A DNA stretch of 64,000 bases from an uncultured Bryobacteraceae bacterium (GCA_938003835.1 CALKXJ010000020.1:1-64000), one strand, 5' to 3'; shown: positions 21,256 through 30,555, numbered from the stretch's first letter. The notes: generated by a model not told the origin, from the sequence alone. Numbers and translations are program-made.

Positions 21256-23259
21256 CTAACGCGTCGTCTCGACGATTTCGACGTAGCCTTTGCGGCTGAG
21301 GAAGCGGAAATAGCCCAGGAAGTCGAACTCATCGGGGCCGAGCTCGAGCCGCGTCAGGCGGACGGCCTCGGCCAGCGTGCGCTTACCGTCGCACCAATAA
21401 AGCGCGGTGGCCAGGCGGGTGTCCCAGGCGCCGGAGGGCCAGCCCTCCCGTTCCGGCACCGGCAGATCATCCAGAGGAAGCGTCCCCGGCCGCTTGCGCT
21501 TGACGATGATCCGCTCGGCGCCGGCAAGTTTGGGGTCGGCTGGAGGGGGGATGGCCTGGATGGCGTCCAAGCCGAGTGCGGCGGCGCGATCCTTGACGGC
21601 CCGGTCCAGACGCGCGCCCTGCTCGCGCCGGAAGCTCTCGAGCGAGGCAAGGAACGGTTTGAGGTCCGGGCGGGGCGCCAGGCGCTGGACGCTCTCGACG
21701 GCCTCGATCTGGCGAGCCACGGTGTAGGCGAGCCGCTCCCGGGCGTCGTAGAGTGCCCGGCCGAGCGCGTGCCGGTCGGAGGCGGAGAGCATGCCTTCGA
21801 GGGCCGAATCGACTGCGGCGAGCGTCTGGCGGTAGCCGCGCGCCAGCGCCAGCTCGGCCAGCCAGCGAGCGTCGAGCTCGTCTGCGGAGGCCAAAAAGTA
21901 GACGAAGGCGGCCGTGACCACGCTCAGGTCGCGCAGCGAGCGGGGATCGACGTCGTCCGGGGTGTCCTCGCTGTTGTGATGGGTGTGCACGCCGCTCGAG
22001 CCGTAGGGCCAGACGGTGGGCACACCGATGGTCGGATCCGCTAGAAATGTGTCCGTGCCCATCATGTAGCGGGCTTCGTGGAAGCGACGCGGGGGATCGA
22101 GCCGGGAGAAATAGGCCGCGGCCAGCCGCAGGGAGAAGGCGTCGACGTAGGAGCTGGCCACATGCGGGTTCAGGTAGAACGTGTACTCGGTTCCGGCCAA
22201 GTGGTAGAAGCCGGCGGGCGTGTCGATGCAGATGGCGGCGATGGTGTTGCGGATGCGCTCGGGGTTGGCGACGACGTAATGCATCGAACCGTAGACTTCG
22301 CCCATGGCGAGCAGCCGGATCGAGCGGCGAGGGCGGGCGAGTTTGCCGGCCTCCACGAGGCGGTTGAGCACGATCATCGCCTCGGCCATGGCCGCAATGC
22401 CGGTGGCGTTGTCCTGGGCCCCCTGCTCGGCCGTGTGCCCGAGCATCAGCACCTCCTCGTTGCCCGGCGCCCCCTTGAGCAACGCGGTGGCGTAGGCGTA
22501 GCTGCCCTCCCAGTAGCGACTGTCCACGGTGGCGCGCAGGCGCACCCGCCGGCCCGCGGCAAGCAACGAGCGCAGCCAGGCGCCCTGGCGCGGCGTGACG
22601 GTGAAGCCCGGCAGGTACGAGTCGTTTTTGGTGACGCCCCAGCCGCGGTCTCCCCAGGAATTCACCCAATCGTAGGCATCGACCAGGTCCCGATTCTCGG
22701 TGTCGCTGCTCACCACGGCGGCCACGCCCTTGCGTGCCAGCAGCCACTTGATCCCCGAGGGACGGCGGCTGGTCAGCACGATCTTGCCGGCCAGCTCCAT
22801 CTTCTCCACTTCGGCTTGCCGGCCCGCGCCGATGTCGACGAGCTCCGCCGTGACGCCCTCGGGCGGTGTCGGTCCGCTCCACATCACCAGCGAGGCAGGC
22901 ACCACATGGTAGTCGGCCAGCAGGCGGTATTCGGGCTCGACGAGCTCCAGGCGGGCCGCGCGGACGTCCCAGGCAAGCGGCATCGTCCAGAAGCCGACCT
23001 GGGTGGCGCCGTCGGCGGGCGGGTGGATCACCTGCGCCTCGCTGAGCCCGGCTTTCTCGAGCGTCGTCGCGACGTAGCGCGCCGTTTCTTCGATCTTGGG
23101 AAAGGTGAACCAGCGGTCGCGCTCCCAAACCTCGCGCATCATTTCCATGGCGCGGTCCGGATTGACTTCGCCCTGAACGGCCCGGATCACCGTATTCAGG
23201 CGCAGCTCCGCCTGGGCCATCAGCGCGGCGGGAATCAGCAGAAAAGCAGCGAAACGCAT
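21256..23259 (-). CDS. Secreted M28-family peptidase-like protein with PA-type insert
   Basis: A protein of about 667 residues with a signal peptide (MRFAAFLLIPAALMAQ). Residues about 130-260 resemble a protease-associated insert (LVDIGAGRQAEVEKMELAGKIVL), followed by an M28 metallopeptidase core: LGHTAEQGAQDNATG supplies His and the bridging Asp, ICIDTPAG another Asp, and GVHTHHNSEDTP a C-terminal His. The usual GluGlu pair (general base plus metal ligand) reads MGEVYGS, with only one Glu clearly placed, so catalysis may be altered. The ATG at 23259 follows GAGGGGG and overlaps the stop of the upstream gene (TAATG). It is third in a three-gene run of secreted proteins. Confidence 0.82.
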   Translation of the reverse strand: MRFAAFLLIPAALMAQAELRLNTVIRAVQGEVNPDRAMEMMREVWERDRWFTFPKIEETARYVATTLEKAGLSEAQVIHPPADGATQVGFWTMPLAWDVRAARLELVEPEYRLLADYHVVPASLVMWSGPTPPEGVTAELVDIGAGRQAEVEKMELAGKIVLTSRRPSGIKWLLARKGVAAVVSSDTENRDLVDAYDWVNSWGDRGWGVTKNDSYLPGFTVTPRQGAWLRSLLAAGRRVRLRATVDSRYWEGSYAYATALLKGAPGNEEVLMLGHTAEQGAQDNATGIAAMAEAMIVLNRLVEAGKLARPRRSIRLLAMGEVYGSMHYVVANPERIRNTIAAICIDTPAGFYHLAGTEYTFYLNPHVASSYVDAFSLRLAAAYFSRLDPPRRFHEARYMMGTDTFLADPTIGVPTVWPYGSSGVHTHHNSEDTPDDVDPRSLRDLSVVTAAFVYFLASADELDARWLAELALARGYRQTLAAVDSALEGMLSASDRHALGRALYDARERLAYTVARQIEAVESVQRLAPRPDLKPFLASLESFRREQGARLDRAVKDRAAALGLDAIQAIPPPADPKLAGAERIIVKRKRPGTLPLDDLPVPEREGWPSGAWDTRLATALYWCDGKRTLAEAVRLTRLELGPDEFDFLGYFRFLSRKGYVEIVETTR

Positions 23260-24395
23260 TAAAGCCCCCTCGATGCGGCCAGTTCCACGCGCCGGCCGTT
23301 CACGCGGTCTTCGATCACCAGACGAGCGCCTTCCAGGCGCACGTCGTCGACTTTTCGCAAACCTTCGGGCACGCGCGTCAGGAAAACGAGAAAACGGGCG
23401 CCGATCTTGGATCGGGCCGGAAGCCAACGGTAGGTCGGCGCGCCGAACATCTTCGCCAGAGAGATGGCCTCGCGGCGCGGCACGTCATAGGGTTGCGTGG
23501 AGAATTCCAGGCCGCGCGCCAGAGTCCGGCCCTCGGGGTAGTGCTCCCAGATCTGGAGCCACGGAAACTCTTCGCGCCGGAACAGGTAGCCGATGAGCAG
23601 GCGCTTCTGGAGATTGAGCGCCGTGACGAAGGCCGTCTCCCGGTTGGGATCGAGGAGCGTCGTGGTGTGGTCGAGCAGATCGGGACTGGCGGGCGCGGCG
23701 CGCACATCGACCAGTTCGCCGGACTTGGTGGGGGCGAGCGGCCAGGTGAAGTCCTGGCCCGAGGCCAGCCGGCGGCGCGAAGCCTGCCCCGGAGGGTAAG
23801 GTCGCGTTTGCGAAGGTCCGGCCGCGAGATCCACCACGGTGACTTGCGGGGCGAGAAAGGGCGCGCCGATGGTGGCATGCTCAGCCCAGACCACGGGCCG
23901 GTCGAAGCCGAGCAGGCTCTCAAGCTCGCTTTCGACATAGACGACGTTTTCGCCGGGGACCAGCCGGTGCGCGCGCGTGAGGATCTCCTGGACGATGGGA
24001 AGCCGCGCCCGTAACGTCGCCGCCAAAGGCGCGGCTTCGATCACCTCGAACGTCTGCCGGTGCGCCTCGCCGTGACCGGGAAGGCCGGCGGCGCGTTCCT
24101 CGGGCGAGACGCCGCCGAAGCCGTCGACGCAGACGAAGTGGCCGGTGCCCGCGCCGAAGCGGTTGGGTTGACCCAGCTCGCGGGCCAGGCGCGCAGGCTC
24201 CCAGAGGGGATTGAGCCGCTCGGGGTCGTCCTTGAGCACGATACGGGCGAGCGCACCGCCGTCGGTGAGAACGGTGAGCTCCAGCCGGTCATTCTCGAGA
24301 ACGAGCGCGGGCCGGCCTTCGAATTCCGTTCTCCGCTGGGCGGAGAGATTGGCGGCGAACAGAGCAGAGAGGGCGAACGCGAAGAGGCGGCGCAT
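23259..24395 (-). CDS. Secreted galactose-mutarotase-like (aldose-1-epimerase-fold) protein
   Basis: A 378-residue protein with a signal peptide (MRRLFAFALSALFAANLSAQ). The mature part begins RPALVLENDRLELTVLTDGGALARIVLK, the opening strand pattern of mutarotase-like beta-sandwich domains. Later segments such as PVVWAEHATIGAPFL fit the same superfamily, in which a His near this point contacts the sugar. The specific substrate is unknown. Its stop overlaps the next start by one base. It lies 7 bases after the upstream gene. Confidence 0.6.
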   Translation of the reverse strand: MRRLFAFALSALFAANLSAQRRTEFEGRPALVLENDRLELTVLTDGGALARIVLKDDPERLNPLWEPARLARELGQPNRFGAGTGHFVCVDGFGGVSPEERAAGLPGHGEAHRQTFEVIEAAPLAATLRARLPIVQEILTRAHRLVPGENVVYVESELESLLGFDRPVVWAEHATIGAPFLAPQVTVVDLAAGPSQTRPYPPGQASRRRLASGQDFTWPLAPTKSGELVDVRAAPASPDLLDHTTTLLDPNRETAFVTALNLQKRLLIGYLFRREEFPWLQIWEHYPEGRTLARGLEFSTQPYDVPRREAISLAKMFGAPTYRWLPARSKIGARFLVFLTRVPEGLRKVDDVRLEGARLVIEDRVNGRRVELAASRGL

Positions 24396-24402
24396 TCCAG
24401 GT

Positions 24403-25767
24403 TCACTCCAATACCAGCGTGGCGACGCTGCGGACCAGATCGATATCGACGCCGGAGCCTTCGCCGTGAGGATAGACCGGAAGCGTCTTGGGCGGCGAGT
24501 CCGGATCGAGCAGTTGCGCCTTTTCGAACTTTTCGAGCAGGTGAACGGTGACGTGTTCGACCGGGTAGTCGGAATAGTTGACCAGGTGCAGCAGGACGGG
24601 GCGGCCGGCGGGCGCGGCGATGAGCTCGGAGCGCATGCTAGAGACGTTAAACAGCCGCACCCCGAGATTCTCGCGGCCCACCATGGAGTTGACCCCGCGC
24701 CAGATGTCGTCCAGGCGCGGCACTTCGCTTTTGTCCAGCGTTATCTGGCCGGGCCGGATCTCGGGAAACCTCCAGCCGGGGGGCGCCGACAACAGCGACG
24801 CGCCGCCGCGTGTGAAGCGACGCAGGATCTCCTTCTGCTCGGGCGTCAGCGCCGCCGGATCGACGCTCACGGCCATTCTTGCGCCGGCGAGGGCCTCCTC
24901 GCTCAGGCGGGGAACGGGGATTGAGCGCAGCGGCGTATGGCGGGCGGAGATCATGTCCAGGATGCTGTTTGAGAGAAGGGCGCCGTTTCGGACGTCGTGG
25001 AGGACGGCCAGACCCAGGTAAGGCCGAAACTGACGCCACTCTTTGTGCTCGTGCCAGTACGCAAGATGCCGGCCGATGCGCCGCCAGTCCTCGAGCGCCA
25101 CGTCGTCGCGGCGCCCCAGGCGCGCCGCGAAGTCGGCGTCGAAAGCGAAGATCCAGGCGCCGCCCACCATCGCCGCGTCGGCGATCGCTTGAAGATAGCG
25201 CGCCAGGGGGATGACGGTGCCGGCGGGCGGGAGGTTGCCGAGCCAGATGCGGGCCTCGGTGACTCCCCGAAGGAACCGCAGCAGCCCGGTGTTGGTATCG
25301 ATCCACGGGCTGCCAGTGGGCGCGGCCTTGGCGGAGCCGTCGTCGGCGACATTGATACCGGGCCAGACGCCCTGGTACGTGCCGAGGATGGGGTCGGTGG
25401 TGTCCAGCCGCATCGAAGTGCGCGGAAGCAACTCGACGACGATGCGGTCGGCCCGCGCGGCCACCTTCCGCGCCTCGTCGAGCACCGCGCGCGAGAAGTC
25501 CCCTTCGTAGACGACGCCGGTGAAGTCGAGCTCGACAGCCTGGCCGGTGGCGCTGATCGGATCAACCTCCGGCCGGATGACGCCGAGCGTGGCCACGCCG
25601 TTGAGGCGGGCCTGGCGGTTGAGCTGAGCGTCCCAGGCAGGACGCTCGACGAGCAGGCAGTTGACCGGCGTGCCGGCGAGCAGCTCGAGCGTGGCGGGAT
25701 CGGACCAGGGCCAGCGCACGGGAACCCACTCCGCAGCCGCCACCACCATGAGCAGGGCGAACAACAT
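24403..25767 (-). CDS. Secreted protein of unknown function, possibly glycoside-hydrolase-like
   Basis: I do not recognise the family with confidence. The 454-residue product starts with a short hydrophobic leader (MLFALLMVVAAAEW). It contains strand-helix alternation (IVVELLPRTSMRLD, ARIWLGNLPPAGT, GAWIFAFDADFA) that could be a barrel. After about 300 comes a C-terminal portion resembling a glutamine-amidotransferase-like or beta-galactosidase-trimerisation fold (MAVSVDPAALTPEQKEIL). It is first in a tight three-gene unit with the mutarotase-like and M28-like genes. The ATG at 25767 is chosen because it starts the leader; TACAGT lies 6 bases upstream. Confidence 0.65.
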   Translation of the reverse strand: MLFALLMVVAAAEWVPVRWPWSDPATLELLAGTPVNCLLVERPAWDAQLNRQARLNGVATLGVIRPEVDPISATGQAVELDFTGVVYEGDFSRAVLDEARKVAARADRIVVELLPRTSMRLDTTDPILGTYQGVWPGINVADDGSAKAAPTGSPWIDTNTGLLRFLRGVTEARIWLGNLPPAGTVIPLARYLQAIADAAMVGGAWIFAFDADFAARLGRRDDVALEDWRRIGRHLAYWHEHKEWRQFRPYLGLAVLHDVRNGALLSNSILDMISARHTPLRSIPVPRLSEEALAGARMAVSVDPAALTPEQKEILRRFTRGGASLLSAPPGWRFPEIRPGQITLDKSEVPRLDDIWRGVNSMVGRENLGVRLFNVSSMRSELIAAPAGRPVLLHLVNYSDYPVEHVTVHLLEKFEKAQLLDPDSPPKTLPVYPHGEGSGVDIDLVRSVATLVLE

Positions 25768-25773
25768 ATTGCC

Positions 25774-25779
25774 ACTGTA
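25774..25779 (-). promoter_or_regulatory. Putative -10 element before the three-gene secreted-protein unit
   Basis: TACAGT on the minus strand ends 6 bases before the ATG at 25767, with no ribosome site between. The position fits a leaderless start. Confidence 0.3.
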
Positions 25780-25819
25780 ACGGAACGCCTCCGGGCTTTG
25801 GCGGTCGCCGGGCGGCCGA

Positions 25820-27019
25820 TTAGAAAAAAATTCCCCCCAGCAGCTCGGCTTGTGAACGGCGGAACTGCTCCCCCCATGGCAGCCGGGGCGGCCCCCAGCG
25901 AGTAAGGCGGATCCCCGGAGCGATCTCGACCGAGCCGGCGCGCCAGACGACCCCGGCTGCCGCGGTCCAGCCGAAGGGCGAGACCTTGCGGTAGGCTTGG
26001 CGCAGGCGGAAGGCGGGGCCGAAGCCGAAAAAGGGTTCGGCGCCTCGACGCCCGAACGGGTAGCGCACCAGAACGGGGAAACTCCAGTTGCCTGGCCGGT
26101 GGCTCCCGGCGGGCATGCGCTTGCCGCCGGGGTAGGTGACCTCCGCGGCGAAGGTCGCGACCGGGCGGTTGAGAGCGTCCGCCTGAAGCGAGAGGCGACG
26201 CGGCAGGTCAACCTTGATCGAGACCCCAGAAACGTGGGTCATGGGGCTGAAGGTGCGGATCTCGACCGGCCACTGCCCCGGAGGATAGATCTCGGGCGCC
26301 GGACCGGTGGGTGTGGTTCGGGCAGGCGAGTCGCGCGTCAGGGTTGTGCCGAGCGTCAACTCAAGCGCCAGGCGCCTGCCGAGGGGCCGCCAACCGGACT
26401 CCGAAGCCCGGCCGAAACCCGCCACGAGCTCGACCTGATGGAGTTGCGTCGGTGTGGCGTTGAGCTTGTCACGGCCCCAGCGGGTGTACCGGATCGGATG
26501 GCCGGTGAGATCCTGAGCGTGCGCGCGCGGATTTCAAAACCTGCCCCGGCCGTGACGCCGACCTGGGAGGGGTCATTCGTGTTGAGATTGCCCGTCGTTC
26601 GAAACGAAGGGCCCGCGACAAGAAACGGCCGGATGCGTTCGCCGGGCCAGCGGTGCTTGACGAGCACCGCAAACTGCCAGGTGACGACGGGATTCGGAGA
26701 AATCGAGTGCAGGGAGCCGTCGGCAAACACCGTCGCGATGTGGCCGCCAAGCTGCCGAAAGATGGCATTTGCTTCAAGCGACCAGCGGGGCGCAAGATCG
26801 ATTTCGAGCACTCCGCCGCCGAGCAGATCCTTCGAAGACGACCAGGTCAGGACGGGAAGGGCCGCCGGCGAACTTTGCCGGATCACGTCGGGAAAACCGC
26901 CGGTAAGGCTCCCGCCGCCGATGACGCCGGCAGTCCTTTTGCGCCCAGGCCTGGATCACGGGCAACAGCAAGGCAGCGAGCAGCAGGAACCGCCGGAGCG
27001 ACCGCTCTGCGGAGCGCAT
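25820..27019 (-). pseudogene. Outer-membrane beta-barrel protein with two homologous repeats, disrupted by two frameshifts
   Basis: The start at 27019 begins a signal peptide (RFLLLAALLLPVIQAWAQK). One extra base near 26935-26940 shifts the frame; removing it gives QKTAGVIGGGSLTGGF. The second frame runs to about 26500, where a 5-base tandem repeat (CGGAT CGGAT on the plus strand at 26490-26499) shifts it again. Deleting one unit restores AIRYTRWGRDKLNATP. The reading then continues to the stop at 25820, ending GGIFF. The protein holds two similar barrel-like halves (VLVKHRWPGERIRPFLVAGPSFR and VLVRYPFGRRGAEPFFGFGPAFR). The intact gene would encode about 400 residues. Confidence 0.8.
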
Positions 27020-27098
27020 CCTGTCAAGACGCGGCGGGGCTTCGGCGCGGTTTCCCGGCCGCACGTCGCCGGAATGTCATAATGCGCTTTTGGCCTAG

Positions 27099-28604
27099 AT
27101 GAACCTGCTGCTGCGCAATGGCATCCTGATCGACGGCGCGGGCCGCGACGGCCGGCGCGCCGACGTGCTGGTGATCGGCGAGGGCATCGCCGAGGTGGGC
27201 GTCTTCGAGCCTCCCGAGGGAGTCCGGGTGATCGACTGCACCGGGATGGTCGTGAGCCCGGGCTTCGTCGATGCGCACAGCCACTCCGACCTTCAGGTGC
27301 TCGAAGACCGCCTGGAGAAAGTGCGCCAGGGCGTCACCACGGAGGTGGTGGGCAACTGCGGCTTCTCCCCTTACCCGGCGCCGGCTGATCCGAAGCCGCT
27401 GCGCGAGTTCGCCAATGGCGTTTTCTGCGGGGACGAGAGCTGGGGCTGGCCGTCGGCCAGGGCGTATCTCGCGGAGGCCGCGCGCAGCCCGGCGGTGAAC
27501 GTGGCCTCCCTGGTCGGGCACGGCAGCCTGCGCATCGCTGTGGCAGGGCATCGGCTCGGGCCGCTCACGGCGCGCGAGATGGAGCGTATGGAGGGGCTGC
27601 TCGAGGAGTCGCTCACGGGCGGCGCCTGCGGTTTCTCGACGGGCCTGATGTACGCGCCCGGCTCGAGCGCGCCGCGCGAGGAGCTGGAGCGGCTGTGCCG
27701 CATCGTCGGCCGGCACGAGAAGATCTACGCGACGCACATGCGCAGCTACACCTCGGGCCTGGTGGCGGCGGTGGAGGAGCAGCTCGAGCTGGCGCGGCGC
27801 ACCGGCTGCCGGCTCCAGATTTCGCACTTTCAGGCGGCGGCTGCGTCCAACTGGCGGCTTCAGAGGCCGGCGCTCGACCGCATCGAGCAGGCCGCGCGGG
27901 ACGGGCTCGATGTCGCCTTCGATTGCTACCCCTACGTGGCCGGCAGCACCGTGCTGACGCAGCTGCTGCCCCAGGCGGCGCTCGAGGGCGGCCGGGAGGC
28001 TTTGCTCGCGCGGCTGGCCGATCCGCACGAGCGGGCGCGCATCGAACGCGAGACCGAGGCCGCTTTCGAGTGGCGCTGGAGCGATATCTACATTTCCGCC
28101 GTGGGCTCTGCGCGGAACCGGGCGGCGGTAGGCCGCAACCTGGCCCAGCTCGCCGCGGAGCGCGGGCGCAAGCCGGTCGAAGTGATCACCGACCTGCTCG
28201 TCGAGGAACGGGCTCAGGTCAACATCATCGCCTTCAACCAGAGCGAAGAGAACCTGCGCGAGACGCTGACCCACCCGCTCTCGATGGTGGTGAGCGATGG
28301 CTTCTATGTGCGGGGGCGGCCGCACCCCCGCCTTTTTGGGACCTTCCCGTTGTGGCTCGGGACCTTTGTGAGAGAGCGGCGGTGGCTGAGCCTGCCGGAG
28401 GCGATCGCCAGGATCACCTGGCGGCCCGCGGAGCGCTTCGGGCTGAAGCAGCGGGGGCGGCTCGAGCCGGGCTACTTGGCCGATCTGACGGTGTTCGATC
28501 CGCATGCCATCGACAGCCCGGCCACCTATGAGGAGCCGGAACGGCCGCCCGTGGGCATCCGCTACGTCATCCGGAACGGCAAGCTGCAATACAGCGCTTC
28601 GTAG
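27099..28604 (+). CDS. N-acyl-D-amino-acid deacylase (D-aminoacylase)
   Basis: A 501-residue amidohydrolase that hydrolyses N-acyl-D-amino acids. The metal-binding motif VSPGFVDAHSHSD (H60, H62) is followed by VVGNCGFSPYP, whose C87 is the bridging metal ligand in D-aminoacylases. Further conserved blocks are THMRSYTSGL, LQISHFQAAA, DCYPYVAGST and VVSDGFYV with the catalytic Asp. The product lacks a signal peptide. A CATAAT lies 15 bases before the ATG. It converges on ridA, 18 bases apart. Confidence 0.92.
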   Translation: MNLLLRNGILIDGAGRDGRRADVLVIGEGIAEVGVFEPPEGVRVIDCTGMVVSPGFVDAHSHSDLQVLEDRLEKVRQGVTTEVVGNCGFSPYPAPADPKPLREFANGVFCGDESWGWPSARAYLAEAARSPAVNVASLVGHGSLRIAVAGHRLGPLTAREMERMEGLLEESLTGGACGFSTGLMYAPGSSAPREELERLCRIVGRHEKIYATHMRSYTSGLVAAVEEQLELARRTGCRLQISHFQAAAASNWRLQRPALDRIEQAARDGLDVAFDCYPYVAGSTVLTQLLPQAALEGGREALLARLADPHERARIERETEAAFEWRWSDIYISAVGSARNRAAVGRNLAQLAAERGRKPVEVITDLLVEERAQVNIIAFNQSEENLRETLTHPLSMVVSDGFYVRGRPHPRLFGTFPLWLGTFVRERRWLSLPEAIARITWRPAERFGLKQRGRLEPGYLADLTVFDPHAIDSPATYEEPERPPVGIRYVIRNGKLQYSAS

Positions 28605-28622
28605 GCCGCGCCGCGGCGGGCC

Positions 28623-29009
28623 TTACCGGGAGGGGATGCGCGCAATGGCGTCGATCTCCACTTTGATGCCTCCCCAGAGCACGCTTTGGACCGTCGTGCG
28701 CGCCGGGCGGACGCCCGGGAAGAATTCGGCGTAGACCCGATTGAAGGCGTCGAAATCGGCGATATCGCTCAGGTGGCAGGTGCACTTGACGACGTCTTCG
28801 AAACCGCAGCCGGCGGCCGCAAGAATCTTGCCGATGTGCTCGAGCGTCAGCCGCGTCTGCTCCTCGATCGTGCCCTCGACCACCTGGCCGGTCTTCAGAT
28901 CGAGCGGGCCCTGACCACTGATGAACAGCCACCCGTCAACTGCCACGCCAGCCGAATATGCGCCTGTGGAAACCGTCTTGTCAGGATGCTTGATCTCGAC
29001 TTTCGTCAT
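28623..29009 (-). CDS. ridA: RidA-family reactive enamine/imine deaminase
   Basis: A 128-residue protein of the YjgF/RidA family, which hydrolyses reactive 2-aminoacrylate and related imines released by PLP enzymes. Conserved parts are STGAYSAGVAVDGWLFISGQ and the C-terminal PARTTVQ segment, whose Arg binds the substrate carboxylate, followed by VEIDAIA. The frame is open upstream, but MTKVEIKHP at 29009 is the natural family start. The neighbours D-aminoacylase and DapA-like lyase give a plausible source of imines. Confidence 0.9.
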   Translation of the reverse strand: MTKVEIKHPDKTVSTGAYSAGVAVDGWLFISGQGPLDLKTGQVVEGTIEEQTRLTLEHIGKILAAAGCGFEDVVKCTCHLSDIADFDAFNRVYAEFFPGVRPARTTVQSVLWGGIKVEIDAIARIPSR

Positions 29010-29057
29010 GAGATGAATTTTCGCCCAGGCGCGAATGACCGGGCAAGAGGCGGCGCA

Positions 29058-29063
29058 TACACT
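29058..29063 (+). promoter_or_regulatory. Putative -10 element before the DapA-like gene
   Basis: TACACT ends 7 bases before the ATG at 29071, the same hexamer and nearly the same spacing as at coaX. The intervening GGGAAAG could instead act as a weak ribosome site. Confidence 0.35.
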
Positions 29064-29070
29064 GGGAAAG

Positions 29071-30021
29071 ATGCACGGCGACTTCACGATCGACGGAATC
29101 GTGCCGGTGGTGCCTACACCGTTCACCGCCGAAGAAGCAGTGGACTGGGCCGCACTCGCTCGTCTGGTCGAGTTCGCCATCGCCTGCGGCGCTTCGGCCG
29201 TCTGCCTGCCGGCCTATGGCAGCGAGTTCTATAAACTCTCGGAGGCGGAACGCCTCCGGCTGGTCGAGGAGGCGGTCGCTGCGGCGCGCGGGCGTATCCC
29301 GGTGGTGGCGCAGGTGAACTATCCCTCGGCGCGCCAGGCGGCGGAAGTTGCGCGGGCCTGCGCGAGTGCGGGGGCAGCGGCAATCTCGACCGCCGTGCCG
29401 AGACTCTTTCCGCTCGGCGAGGCCGACCTGGCGCGCTACTTCGGACGGCTGCTCGAGGCGATCGACGTTCCGCTGCTCATGCAGGATTTCAATCCCGGCG
29501 GGCCGACCGTGCGGCCGGAGTTCGTCCGTGATCTGCACCGGAGCCATCCGCACTTCCGGTATGTGAAGCTCGAAGAGCCGCTGATGGCTGCCAAGGTGGA
29601 GAGAATTCTCGAAGAGACCTCGGGCGGCGTGGGAGTGCTGACCGGATGGGGCGGCATGTATCTGCTCGAGCTGGCCGATGCCGGGATCGCTGGCGCGATG
29701 CCGGGCTTGGCGCTCACCGATCTGCTCGAAAGGGTCTTTCGCCTCGCGCGTGCCGGCGAGAAAGCGCGCGCCGCGGAGATCTTCGAGGGCCTGTTGCCGC
29801 AGATCGTCTACAGCTTGCAGAACCTCGAGCTCTATCACCACGCGGAGAAGTCTTTGCTTCAGGCGCGGGGCGTACTTGCCGAGGCGCATGTGCGAGAGGC
29901 GCGGCTCGAGCCCGGCGCGCGCGAGAGGGAGCATCTGGAATTCCTCAACGGCCGGATCCTAGCGCTGCTCGAAAGGCTCGGTTTGCCGGCGAATCCGGCT
30001 TCAGCTCCGGGGCGGGAATAG
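29071..30021 (+). CDS. Dihydrodipicolinate-synthase-family aldolase/lyase
   Basis: A 316-residue class I aldolase of the DapA/NanA superfamily. It starts with IVPVVPTPFT and has the Schiff-base lysine in RYVKLEEP (K166) and a GVLTGWGGMYLLELADAG segment near the C-terminal barrel strands. The superfamily includes dihydrodipicolinate synthase, N-acetylneuraminate lyase and keto-deoxy-sugar aldolases. The sequence alone does not decide between them, and the lack of lysine-pathway neighbours argues against DapA proper. The last 21 bases overlap the convergent Uma2 gene. An upstream ATG at 29035 is in frame but less likely. Confidence 0.85.
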   Translation: MHGDFTIDGIVPVVPTPFTAEEAVDWAALARLVEFAIACGASAVCLPAYGSEFYKLSEAERLRLVEEAVAAARGRIPVVAQVNYPSARQAAEVARACASAGAAAISTAVPRLFPLGEADLARYFGRLLEAIDVPLLMQDFNPGGPTVRPEFVRDLHRSHPHFRYVKLEEPLMAAKVERILEETSGGVGVLTGWGGMYLLELADAGIAGAMPGLALTDLLERVFRLARAGEKARAAEIFEGLLPQIVYSLQNLELYHHAEKSLLQARGVLAEAHVREARLEPGAREREHLEFLNGRILALLERLGLPANPASAPGRE

Positions 30022-30555
30022 CTCGGCGACGGGGATCTTGACGTCCGCGAGCAGCTCGGGAAGCTCGATGACGTCGGCCGCGCCCAGCCGCCGCGCCTCG
30101 CCCTCGGGCCGGCAGATGCGTACGTGCCGGGAGTCAGGATAAAGGAGCACGACCGCCTGGGCGCCCGCGGCCAGGTACTGATCGATCTTGCGCTCCACCT
30201 CGGCGGCGCTATCGGCCGGTGAGATGATCTCGACGGCCAGATCCGGCGCACCGCGGCGCGAGCCGTGGAAGATCTCCATCGCCGCCGCCTTGTCGCGCCG
30301 GAGCACGCTGATGTCCGGGATGCGCTCCACCTCGGGCGCCAGCCAGAAGCCCGTCGGCCCGGCAACGATGTACGGAAGACCGGCCTTGCGCACTGCGGCG
30401 CGCAAAGCCTCTCCCACGATCATTTGGATCTCGGCATTTTCCAGGCTCTGGGCGGGCACCTCGATGACTCTCCCGTTGTCGTACTCGTAGGCGACGCCCT
30501 GCTTGCGCGGCAGCGCCAGATAGTCCTCCAGACTGACCAAGGTTGCGGTCGCCAC
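30001..30555 (-). CDS. Uma2-family PD-(D/E)xK endonuclease-like protein
   Basis: A 184-residue protein of the Uma2 (DUF820) family, which has a restriction-endonuclease fold. Visible are PDISVLRRDK, the active-site-like PDLAVEIISP and the following KIDQYLAAGAQAVVLLYP. The biological role of Uma2 is unsettled; the genes are abundant in cyanobacteria and Acidobacteriota. I chose the GTG at 30555 because GAGGGG lies 4 bases before it and the conserved domain begins there. Its 3' end overlaps the DapA-like gene by 21 bases. Confidence 0.85.
   Translation of the reverse strand: MATATLVSLEDYLALPRKQGVAYEYDNGRVIEVPAQSLENAEIQMIVGEALRAAVRKAGLPYIVAGPTGFWLAPEVERIPDISVLRRDKAAAMEIFHGSRRGAPDLAVEIISPADSAAEVERKIDQYLAAGAQAVVLLYPDSRHVRICRPEGEARRLGAADVIELPELLADVKIPVAELFPPRS

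Noticed and set aside
27099-30555. A D-amino-acid defence or toxin module (D-aminoacylase, RidA, DapA-like, Uma2)
   Set aside because: The genes lie on both strands with separate starts and each has an ordinary metabolic reading; nothing shows they form one system.
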